NCBI GenBank assembly: GCA_029959085.1
Contig: JARWIR010000011.1
Coordinates: 12,277,840 to 12,341,839 of the forward strand
DNA from: Nemophila menziesii
Lineage: Eukaryota > Streptophyta > Magnoliopsida > Boraginales > Hydrophyllaceae
Reading direction: 5' to 3'
Length of the DNA stretch: 64,000 nucleotides
This document shows, piece after piece, positions 12,790 through 23,226 of the stretch. The position numbers and the translations under genes are program-made. The notes beneath the pieces are model-generated. The model made no database searches. It saw only the letters and a list, made by a program, of their open reading frames with translations, and had not been told where the DNA came from. Every line of letters starts with the position of its first letter. Position 1 is the stretch's first letter.

Positions 12790-13050
12790 GGCGACACAAT
12801 TTTTATCATTTACCGACTATATCGGCACGTCGCCATATATATTGTTTACTCGTTTTTGTAATACCAACGCTTTCGGTATATCGTCTATATTGTGGGTCGT
12901 TATTATGGGCATATATAACAAAGTGTCACCTACACCAGGAGCATCCGCAAATAGGTTATAGGGTTTGCGTACGCTTTATCTCATAAGTTCGGCAAACGGG
13001 TTATAGGTTTTGCTGACGCTTTACCACATAATGTCGAGAAATGGGTGGAA
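12790..13050. repeat. CpG-rich ~45-bp repeat patch, U2
   Basis: Patch with many CpG dinucleotides in otherwise CpG-poor DNA. A left part (TCGGCACGTCGCCATAT, CGCTTTCGGTATATCGTC) is followed by ~45-bp repeats starting GGTTATAGGGTTTGCG or GGTTATAGGTTTTGC, each with a GACGCTTTA-type motif. It resembles subterminal repeats of DNA transposons, but no terminal inverted repeats or transposase were found. Confidence 0.7.
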
Positions 13051-13220
13051 TAATTATTGACACATTGACACTTTTCTTGGCTAATTATTGCAAATAAATA
13101 TTGACACGAATAAATTCTGTGTTACTAAATATTTTTAATATATATTAACACATAATTTATAATTTTTCCCGCAATAATACAAAGAAAGTACATATTGGTG
13201 AAGTTACTTCTTTCGTAACT

Positions 13221-14330
13221 TTACACATGAATATAATGAATAGATAACTCGAGAAAACAATCGACTATGTTGATTCTCTTATCATTTAAATTGTATAATT
13301 CATCCCACATAACTATTAGAGCTACAATAGAGATTTTTTTATCTTTCGGAAATGAAACAAGTTCAAGGAAGCATTTCCCAAGATTTTATTTTAATGCGTA
13401 TATATTAGGTTTTAGAGACTCACGAATATTGATATTTGTAGTAAAAAAGGCTTTAATTTATTTTACCCATGCCACCTCAGACTCCTTAGAAAGTGATTCT
13501 CCTACTACTTTGAATCAGCCACAGCTTTTTACCACCTGTCACCATTAAACAACTGTACTAATATAAGATAATATTACTGTACCTTCTTCACTAGAATGTC
13601 TTGAATCTTTAAAAGAAAATTTGGTAAAAGAATTTTTTTTTGAAAAGATTCATTAAAACTAAATAATTCAATAAGTTCAATTTGTACATATCTAGACCCC
13701 TAAACACATATCTTGATGTCATCAGAACTTTGTATCCAGGTATTAAAAAATTAGTTAGATTCATAAAATACATCATCAAACACAAGCAAGATAGGGCTTT
13801 CTGAAAAAATGCATCTACCTATTTGACAAAATTGCCCATTATAAGCGCCCCTGGATGAAAAGGAAAGACTCCTTCTAAGACACGGGGCCGTATTATAATT
13901 CCAAATTTCGTACACTTGTTTTATATTTTGAGATTTCTCTAAACATTCTGATGGTTTATACCGGTATATTTTCTACTTCAAATTGCTTCCACAAAATAAT
14001 CTAAAAGAATTTTCCATTCATTTGTTTTATAAAAATCATATATCAACCTAAACTATATTTGCAAGTAAGATCAATATATATACCAAATGTTTACAATTAT
14101 TAACAATTTAAATATCCAATTTAAAATTAGTTAATAAACATCAAGATACTTCAAAAAAAACCTAGTGTAGAAGAATATTCTTGTTGAAAACTCCGAAATT
14201 TCACTCACAAAATATGGATTTTGATTGAACCTGCCACAACTCGAGAAAAATCACTTCGAATTACTTCAATGCATAATAAGGGTTTCTCCCTTTTCTATCT
14301 TAGATCATCATAAGCCATTGCGCTAAATGG
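13221..14330 (-). other. Conserved minus-strand coding-like segment, U2
   Basis: The clearest run reads leftward from about 13384: LGKCFLELVSF, then KKISIVAL, MWDELYNLNDKRIN and IVDCFLELS, open for about 50 codons. The upstream part of the same strand has EVAWVK and SEEGTVILSYLS-like runs in other frames. This looks like a decayed exon series captured into the monomer rather than a transposon gene. I cannot name the family. Confidence 0.38.
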
Positions 14331-16811
14331 ATATTTCTTGCAAAAAAATCAATTAAACAAGACAGTTAAGAGAAAATTGCCTACTCTATGACAATTTTCA
14401 GATATGTGTATAAAATTATACACACTAGTGAAATTACACATAAATTTAAATTTAATATAATTTTATTTTTTAGAGATTAATTAAAAAGTTGATTTTTTTA
14501 GACTTGGGCATTATCCTTGTGTAGGAGGAATCCTTGTGGCGATGATATCTTTGTAGAAGAGCAAATACTGGGGTGGGTGGGGTGAGTATAAATTTGATAT
14601 TTTTTTAGTAAATATAAACTTGGAAGATTAGTTTGACTAACAAAAAGAATAAAAAATGAAGATAATAGTTTGAATTTTTATGATTAGCAGTATGGATTAT
14701 ACTTGTTTTTATTGTCCAAAAAAATGATTATACTTGTTTTTTATTTTAAGTGTCCAAAAAATGGCCTTTTATCTCAAAATTTACTATTTTATTTTTTATT
14801 GGTTTAATTTAAAAATATTAAAATAATTTAATACTTTTAATAGATAAAAAAAAGTAGATTATTATATTATATTAAAATAAAAAAATATTTATAATATTAT
14901 GTATATAATATTTATAATTACATATATATTTTTATTTAAATTAATAAAATCAAAATATAAATTAGAATATTGTATAAAAATAATTTGCGTGTGTAAGTAT
15001 ATTATAATACATACAAATAAAAATATAATATTTTATATATTTAATGATAGTGAAAAAACATTTATTTTAATTGACATGGGTTATTATACTTATAGATAGA
15101 GTTCTAGTTGACATGGAGATTTTACACGTTATCATTGTGGAAAAAACTTGTTGGAATGATTCGAGGAAATACACATGTCAAACACACAAATCATAATAGA
15201 GCAACGAATTAATTCACAAATTTTATGAAAATAATTCCAATTTAGATTTTGAGACAGCGAAATCTCATGTCGTCAAAAACTAAATTAGGATTACTGATTT
15301 AAGTATAATTTTAGGTGTATGACTACTTAAGTTGGCCAAGTATAAAACTTATTAATAGTAAATGAATCAATGAGACAAGTTCTCCCATTCGGTTTTAATT
15401 TACAAATTTGGAATACATTTACCGTGGTAAGTTCTAATATCTTGAATATCATTATTTTATATGATCTATTTTAAATCTCACCCAAGTGTAAATGAATAGA
15501 CGACCGCCCGAGGAACATTACCTACTACCGACACGATAAAATTATTTTAAATATAAGAGTACAAAAGTAATGACGTTGAAAGAAAAATACATGAATATCA
15601 ACTTTAGAAGATACAAAAGACTCTTATGATAATTGATTTTTTAGAAAAAAACTCGCACAAACAACAAACGAAAAGAAACCAAAACAAAACACTAGATCAA
15701 AATAAAAACAATCGTAATCAACTCCATAAACAATAATACTCTTACATAGAAATTAAAGCAACAAAACTACTACCACTCATACTTATATATTCTTATAAAT
15801 TAATTCTACTAAAAAAAATTAATTAATTGAGAAGATTCTTGATACTCGTGTCTAACAACAACACAACCCATAAAACTAAATTCTTGGCCCATAACTCATA
15901 AACCCAAGTCATTATAAATTATCTGATACTATCTTAACCTAAAAAATGAAATATATTAATGTTGTCGACCAACTATATGGAATGTCCAAGCCTACTCTAT
16001 CCTCTCTCATGCTACCTTTGTTTTATCATCGAACATAAATCAAGTATGTGTTTTTGAGGTAATTGATTTTACCAGAGATTATTTTCTAACAAAATATAAT
16101 AATTGCCTATTTTTATTATGGGGTTGGGTAGCCGGCCTAGATCCGCCTATGTATATAATATTTGGTAATTTTAAAGAGAAAGAAAAATGTTAATTTGGCT
16201 AATGAAGTATAATTATTTGTGTTGTTATTTTTATGTTAAAAAAACAACTTATTATTTTATGTTAAAAAAATATTAGTTATATTTAATTGATCTATCTTTT
16301 GGCATATTAAAATGCTTTATTGTCAAACTAAATTTTTTAATATATGATTTTGATTATATAATAACAAACTATCAGGAAAATTGCCTAAATTTTAACTAAT
16401 GGATTGTCTCAATTTTCTCAATACACTCACATTTTCTCTATTCAATATTACTTCTATATTTATTAATTTTCTCTGTAGAATAATGAGTTCAAGGACAAAG
16501 TTTACTTGTTAAAAGCTGATTCCAGCTGTTTGATTAGTTACTTTTTTTTTAAAATGGTCGGGTTGTATTGAATGAGAGAGATTTATTGCTTTTATATATA
16601 TGACTTAGTTATTCTCTTTAGTTTATTTGTTGTGTTAATTGAAAAATAGGTCCCTGTGTTATGTGAAATAGAAAAAGATATCAATGTTATACATTAAGAT
16701 TAATATTACAAATATACCATCCATGCAGATATATTAACAAAATTTGGAATAACATAAATTTATGTTATACTTCATGATTCGCAGGTAATATACTTCATGA
16801 TTAGCAACTAA

Positions 16812-17051
16812 GAAGAGATTGAAGCCCTTTGCAATGATGTGGGCGTCGATAAAACTGTGTTAAAAGTGTGGCTGCACAACAACAAAGCCACACATGGAAA
16901 AAAAGAACACATTTCTGCTTCCGCTTCTGCCAACCCAATCACAACCACCACCACCTCCGTTGTACCAAAGTTTCGCAGCCACCAGAAGAGTATCAACATT
17001 AATGGAGCCTCAAGTGCAAGTGAGGCGTCTCGTGGTGATCGTGTGGTGTAG
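16812..17051 (+). pseudogene. ZF-HD homeobox gene fragment, best-preserved copy (U3)
   Basis: The only copy whose frame stays open from GAAGAGATTGAAGCC to a TAG at 17051. It encodes the C-terminal half of a ZHD homeodomain (EEIEALCNDVGVDK, then LKVWLHNNKATHGKK with the helix-3 WLHNNK core). An Ala/Ser/Thr-rich tail follows and ends SRGDRVV. ZHD proteins are plant DNA-binding factors with an N-terminal zinc finger for dimerisation and a C-terminal homeodomain; only the latter half is here. A TAA lies just upstream (16808-16810) and there is no in-frame ATG before the helix. It is a captured gene fragment, not a gene. Sequence after 17051 may be the captured 3' UTR. Confidence 0.83.
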
Positions 17052-17896
17052 AGACTGGATCTTCGTTGGGTTTGGTTGTTTGAGTTTTTTTTTTCTTTTT
17101 CTATTTCAGTTTAGCCGGTTAAAAAATTCAGTGAAAAAATCATATTAGTGTTTTAAGTTTTAGAGGTACAAATTAGAGATTAAGGTAAGTTTTATTAGTT
17201 CGTTTAAATCTCTAGAGTCATGTTCATATGTTCTCTTAGTTCTCACATAAGTTAAACTAAATCATTTTCACAGCTTATGTAACTTCTTTTTTAGTTTAGT
17301 ATACATATATACTTTTTATCAAAACAAGGGGCCTAATTTAAAATTTTAATTAAAATCTTCAAATTCCAAGATTCTGGTTCGAGTAACGCTGTACATTGGA
17401 TAGGTATTACATATGTTAAATTATTAACAGTAAATTGTGTATACAAAATTTAGTAAACACACCAAATTATGGACATAAACAGTAATAACAAGATAACATA
17501 ATCGACTAATTAAAATATCAATTGCTGTAAATAAGGGGTTATGCATTGATGAAAAGACTGAGAAAGCAACCTCAAGAAACTCTTCAAAGAGTTTGATAAT
17601 AACTGGAAACGCTATTTGATATTGTAAGCTAACATGTTTGCTCCTTGTACTTAATCCCTTTATTCGTTTTTGTAAAATTTATAATATAAGTGACTAAATT
17701 TTCAAAAATGTAAAAGGAAAATATAGGTCATTCCCCTTCTTCCATTATCTAATTTAAGTTTTGTGATGTTTGACCTTGTCACAAAACAAATGAAGAGACT
17801 AGTGTTCACCGATAATATGTATCAAAGATTGATGCAGTAGGAAGTTGAGTACAAAGATAAATGAAAGTAAAATTAAAAATCAAGTATTATTTGGGA

Positions 17897-18324
17897 GTTT
17901 CCCCCTAAGTCTACCTTGACGGGAGTTAGGAGAATATAAAATCATGGCTATTGGGTATGTATCATACAATTCTCCCTTAGATAATAATCAAATAACAAGG
18001 CTAATGGGGATTACATGCTAGTTCTCGAGCTAAACTCTCATAAATCTTCTCTTCCATATGTTATTTTCATGTCTTTGCTTTACTTAATTTGAATAAGTTA
18101 TTAATTGTTTAGAGTCATAAGACCAAATAAATATATTAATGTCTTTAGCGTATTGTCTTATCAACTTCTTTTATTGGACTAAGTAATTGAATTATTTATA
18201 GCTTACTTTCATAGGCATTTTCAGTGATTTTCTCGTAGTGGTATAAGGTGTTTGTTTTTTATTTATATAGTTATTTTATCACTCCCTTGCAACCACCAGG
18301 TTATACTTAGTTCCTTGTGTTTGT
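17897..18324 (+). repeat. Athila-like LTR 3'-end relic, U3
   Basis: Same relic with the same internal loss as U2 and U5, which supports grouping types B and C together. Confidence 0.48.
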
Positions 18325-18766
18325 AATAGCACAAATATTTTCTTCCGTTTTGTAAAGTGGTTGTAAAGGGTTTTGTGTTCGAACCCTGAGTTTAAAAGAC
18401 ATGAAGATTAGCTGAGAATGTTGATACTAAGGTGGACACCTTAGTTAGTGGAGTAGGAAAACCGAACCATTCAACATCGTTTTGTATCTTTCTTTTCCTA
18501 CATTCTTTACAATCCCCACTCTATATGTTCTATAATATTCTTGTATGAATATTTCCTCTCTTTGTATCTATTAGCTTTCTCTAACTTTTTGTAATCGAGA
18601 TAACATACAAAATAATATTGTATATTGTGTTTTAATTTCATCTACTTGAACTAAAATTAATTTGCATAGTCATATTCAATCTCATTTTTAGGACTTATAT
18701 TGAATATCATTTGGTATCAAATCCTAACTCAATTTTTTACTTAACCGTTTATAAAGTAGAAACAAC

Positions 18767-19759
18767 ATGGATCCTAACCAACTGAAGGTTCATGCTCTAC
18801 TAGACCTCTGCCCTTTTCCGGTATAAACTACTTTTAGTGGAAGAAGAGAATAAAGATTTACATCAAAGGATTGACTATATTTTATGGATGGTTATCAAAG
18901 ATGGTATTCAGGTTCCTTTTCAATATGAACCTGGCACAATCATGAAAGATCACAAAAATCTCACTCCTAAGGATATATCCAAACTCACCAATAAAAACAA
19001 TGCAATGGATACAATCATTTGAAAATTGAGCATCATTGAATATAGCCGAGTTAGTGAATGTAGGTAGGGTGGATATCAAATAAACTATGGTTGGTCTTTA
19101 TATAAAAAAATATGAATTTTTTGAATGAATCCCGATAAAACCTCAAATGCAATGCATCAAAGATTCTCAAATATTGTAAACACCTTGAAGAGTATTGGTC
19201 AAACATACATTAACAAAGATCAATGCAAAAAACTAAAATATGTTCTTCCAAAGAAATACAAGTCAAAGATAACGCCTACAAGAGACACAAAGGATCTCTA
19301 TAAATTGACGGTTCATGAGCTTATATGGAATCTCATGACGAAACAACATGTGTTTGAAATGGAATATTAAGAGATGATGCTTTTAAAGAGAGTTAAAAAA
19401 TCCATTGCCTTTCATGCTTTAATTAGCAAGAAGAAGGAAAGAAAGAAAAAGAAGAAAAGTGAAGGGGAAGAGTATTCCTATGAAGAAGAGAGTAATGAAG
19501 ATTAAGAACTGGCTATGTTGGCAAAAGATATGAATAGATTTATAAGATATAAAAGATTTTCCCAAAAAGAAGCTCTCACACCCCTTTTAAAAAGAATGTG
19601 AGAGTCATCAAGAAAGAAGAACCTACTTGCTATAATTGTAAGAAGGTAGGATATATCAAAAAATATTTTCCTTTTTTATGCAAAGAAAATCTAAGAAGGC
19701 TACTCATTCAAATATCACTTGGGATGGTCAAAATTCCGATGAATAAGAGAATGAAAGCT
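18767..19759 (+). pseudogene. Ty1/copia UBN2-type gag relic, U3
   Basis: Same relic, with PBS relic TTGGTATCAA at 18711. It holds the longest intact middle block of all copies: open frame 19125-19370 with HQRFSNIVNTLKSIGQTYIN, KYVLPKKYKSKIT and TVHELIWNLMT, the characteristic UBN2 pattern. About 50 bp around 19060 are deleted. The zinc knuckle near 19627-19671 has Cys-x2-Cys-x4-His but Phe in place of the final Cys. Confidence 0.82.
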
Positions 19760-20323
19760 TGCATGTAAACCTAGTCTCATTCTTGGCGGATATGAAAAAT
19801 ATGAAGATGCTACTTGATATGATAACCATTCAACACAATAGATGAATGACGATGGTTAACTCAATATAAATTAATGGTAAAAATGACGAGGTAACTTCTA
19901 AATATAGTATTTCTTTATCAAATGGTGATACTGGTGAGGAAGATAGTCATGATGCTTTTAATACTCTTATATAACTCATTACATTCTTATAATATCATGC
20001 ACAAACTTTCAACTATTTTTTAGGTGAAAAATTAAATCCCTATATGTAAAGCACTTTAACAACTTTTTGCATGGTTTAGTTGTATTGGTAATAATAACTA
20101 GTACTCATTATCGAGGTCTTTTTTGGAAACATTATTTTCGTTTTGGAAACTAAAAGCAATTCTTAATGGAAGCAACTCTTTTAAAAAAATTAATTATTTG
20201 GACAAATATAAAAAGTGTTTTAAAGGGGTTTATATGTATAATTTTTAAACATACTTTCATTATTATCTTCACGTTGTATTTTTGTTGATATTATTTATGT
20301 ATTGAACAAGAGAATAAAGATTT

Positions 20324-20620
20324 GGCGTCAAAATTTTTATCGTTTACATACTATATCGGCGCGTCGCCATATATATTGTTTACTCATTTTCGTAATACAA
20401 ATGCTTTCGGTATATCGTTTCTATTGTGGATCGTTATTATGGGCATATATAACAAAGCGTCACCTACAAAACAGGTTATAGTGTTTGCGGACGCTTTACC
20501 TCATAACTTCGACAAACAGGTTATAGGTTTTGCGGACGCTTTACCACAAAACGTCAGCAAATAATGGGTTATAGATTTTGCAGAGACTGTAATACATAGA
20601 GTCGAGAAATGGGTGGAATA
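20324..20620. repeat. CpG-rich ~45-bp repeat patch, U3
   Basis: Three ~45-bp repeats (from about 20474, 20518 and 20567), each opening GGTTATAG. The first two contain TTTGCGGACGCTTTACC. The left part lacks the hairpin block seen in U4 and U8. Confidence 0.72.
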
Positions 20621-20799
20621 ATTGTTGACACATTGACACTTTGCTTGGCTAATTATTGCAAATAAATGTTGACATGAATAAATTGTGTGTTACTAATTAT
20701 TATCAATATATATTAACACATAATTTATAATTTTTCCTGCAATAATACAAAGAAAGTACATATTGGTGAAGTTACTTATTTCGTAATTTTACACATGAT

Positions 20800-21845
20800 T
20801 ATATTGAATAGATAACTCGAGAAAACAATAGACAATATTGATTCGCTTATCATTTAAATTTTATAATTCCTCCCACATAACTCTAAGAGATACAATAGAG
20901 ATTTTTTGATCTTTCAGAAATGAAACAAGTTCAAGGAAGAATTTCCCAAGCTTTTATTTTAATGCGTCAATATTAGGTTTTAGAGTCTCACGAATATTGA
21001 TATTTATAGTAAAAAAGGCTTTAATTTATATTACCCATGCCACCTCTGGCTGCTTAGAAAGTGATCCTCCTACGACTTCGAATCTGCCACAGCTTTTTAC
21101 CACCTGTCACCATTTCACAATTATACTAAGATAAGATAAAATTACTGTACCTTCTTCACTAGAAGGTCTTGAATCTTTAAAAGAAAATTTCGTAAAATAA
21201 AATTTCTTGAAAAGATTCAATCAAACAAAATCATTCAATAAGTTCAATTTGTACGTATCTAGACCCCTAAACACATATCTTGACGTCATCATAACTTTGT
21301 ATCCAAGTATTAAAAAAATTTGTTAGATTCATACAATACATCATCAAACACAAGCAAGATAGGGCTATTTGGAAAAAGAAATGTACCATTTTGACAAAAT
21401 TGCCCATTATAAGAGCACATGGATGAAAAGGAAAGACTCTTCCTAACACACGGGGGTAGTAATATAACTCTAATTTTCTTACACTTGTTTTCTATTTTGA
21501 GATTTCTCTACACATTATGATGGTTTATACCAGTATATTTTAGATTGCTTCCACAAAATAATCTAAAAGAATTCTCAATTCATTTGTTTTCTAAAAATTA
21601 TATATCAACCTAAACTATATTTGCAAGTGAGATCAATATATGTGCCAAATATTTACAATTATCAACAATTTAAATATTCAATTTAAAACTGAGTTAATAA
21701 ACATCAAGATGCTTCAGAAAACAATTAGTATAGAAGAATATTCTTGCTGAAAACTCAGAAATTTCACTCACAAAATATGGATTGAACATGCCACAACTCG
21801 AGAAAAATCACTTGGAATTACTTTATTGCATAATAATGGTTTCAC
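20800..21845 (-). other. Conserved minus-strand coding-like segment, U3
   Basis: Same segment. Here the run preceding the EVAWV block is open over more codons (LDTYKLNLLNDF, SEEGTVILSYLS, VVKSCGRFEVVGGSLS). It ends where the LINE fragment begins (about 21846). Unidentified. Confidence 0.36.
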
Positions 21846-22877
21846 CCAGCCAACCAAGATATAAAAGAACATCTCAGTATATTTGCTTTAGCCCAAATAA
21901 AACTGCTCCATTTAACTTTTTCAGTAACTGTAAGATTGTTGATTTTAAATAAAGTTTTTCTAAATGAAAAACCCCTTTTATCACTCTCACTCCATAGTTT
22001 TTGATCTCCTCTGTTCTCAAGTTTAAAATCTATCAATTTTGACAAAATCTTACCAACACATGGAGGTAGCCTCCACCTGTCTTTTCCATAGCAAGTATAA
22101 ATTATTTTGTCACTATTCAAGTTGTCTTTTTCCAACTGTATACCGAATATCTCTTGAATATTCTGACCATTTAACCATATATCCCATATAAGATAAGTAT
22201 TCTTACCATTATGTACTTTATGAGTAATGAAGTTATATGCGAGAATTCTAACTTTCATTAGCTTTCTCCAAATCCAAGTATAGCCTTGTTTTTCCTCCAT
22301 ACTCCAAATACATCTTCCTTTGACTATATTCACCCACCTACTCCATAAGTTTTTTACATGTGAATACATTCTCCAGAGAATGTAAATAAGAGACATAAAA
22401 GATTTAAATTGCCCACACTAGGTATGCCCAGCCCTCATTTTTCTTTGCTTTTACAAACACTTTCCTAAGCTATTTTAGCACCTTGTGCTCCTTCCATGTT
22501 TCCCTTCCATAAAAAGCTATTCATAAGTTGATTGATTTTATAAATAACTTGTTTAGGTAGGAGAAATACTCTACACCAGTAGAGAATATTGCTAATGATA
22601 ATACTTTTGAGCAATTCAATTCTACCTGAGTAAGATAGGTTTTTAGAAGTCAATTGAATGATTGTACTGTATATCTTATCAACTAGTTTATTTCATTCCT
22701 CTACACTCGGTTTTTTGGAATGTAGAGGGACCCCCAAGTATCTAACTGGCAATTTGCCAATTCTGAGAAATCTTTTCTTCAATCATTATATTATTTCCAT
22801 TTATATATATTTCACTCTTCTGATAGTTTAAACCTGAGAGCCTAGAGAATATATTTAAACCTTCTTTACACATTGGC
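21846..22877 (-). mobile_element. L1-type LINE fragment (RT C-terminal part and zf-RVT)
   Basis: Minus-strand fragment of a plant L1-clade LINE ORF2. Reading leftward: NIFSRLSGLNYQKSEIYING, then the diagnostic YLGVPL (22739-22723), then KNLSYSGRIELLKSIIISN and YWCRVFLLPKQVI (22653-22465), then a zf-RVT-like region (22396-21842) with GKDRWRLPP and a terminal FISWLAG. This is the thumb and zinc-binding part. The catalytic Y-x-D-D region, the endonuclease and the 3' end are missing, so it is truncated at both ends. Frameshifts and stops are present. No poly-A tail or clear target duplication is seen. About 300 bp of monomer sequence flanks it on both sides. Confidence 0.85.
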
Positions 22878-23226
22878 TTATTTTCTACTTCAAGATTGCT
22901 TCCACAAAATAATCTAAAGAAATTCTCCATTCCTTTGTTTTCAAATCAATCATACATCAACCTAAACTGTGTTTGCAAGTGAGATCAATATTTAGGCCAA
23001 ATGTTTAAAATTATTAAAAATTTAAATATCCATTTCAAAATTGAGTTAATAAACATCAAGATGCTTCAGAAAAAAAGTAGTATAGAAGAATATTCTTACT
23101 AAAAACTCAGAAATTTCACTCACAAAATATGTAATTTGATCTAACCTTCCACACTCCGAGAAAAATAAATTGGAATTACTTCAATGCATAATAAGGGCTT
23201 CTCCTTTTGTATCTTAGATCATCTGC
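22878..23226. repeat. Second copy of ~300-bp monomer segment right of the LINE
   Basis: Starting at TTTTCTACTTCAAGATTGC, this repeats the monomer segment already present at about 21535-21845 on the left of the LINE. The right copy is closer to the U7 version (shared ATTCCTTTG..TTCAAATCAATCATA reading) than to the left copy, so it probably came from another monomer. Confidence 0.8.

Larger units (their letters stand above)
6824..15069 (+). repeat. Array monomer U2 (type B, reference monomer)
   Basis: The most complete monomer (8,246 bp), used here as reference. Map: 6824-9144 AT-rich leader with no recognised feature; 9145-9384 ZF-HD fragment; 9385-10300 unassigned, possibly the 3' flank of the captured gene; 10301-10729 Athila-like LTR-end relic; 10730-11125 copia LTR-tail and leader-like sequence; 11126-11139 PBS relic; 11181-12220 gag relic; 12221-12789 unassigned; 12790-13050 CpG-rich patch; 13051-13220 AT-rich; 13221-14330 minus-strand coding-like segment; 14331-14780 spacer; about 14780-15065 AT-rich junction block. 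U5 is its near-identical partner 24.6 kb away. Confidence 0.95.

Noticed and set aside
16839..17051. ZF-HD fragment as a functional micro-protein gene
   Set aside because: The apparent first Met is a GTG codon. There is no in-frame ATG before the helix, a stop lies directly upstream, and the helix 1 part of the homeodomain is missing.
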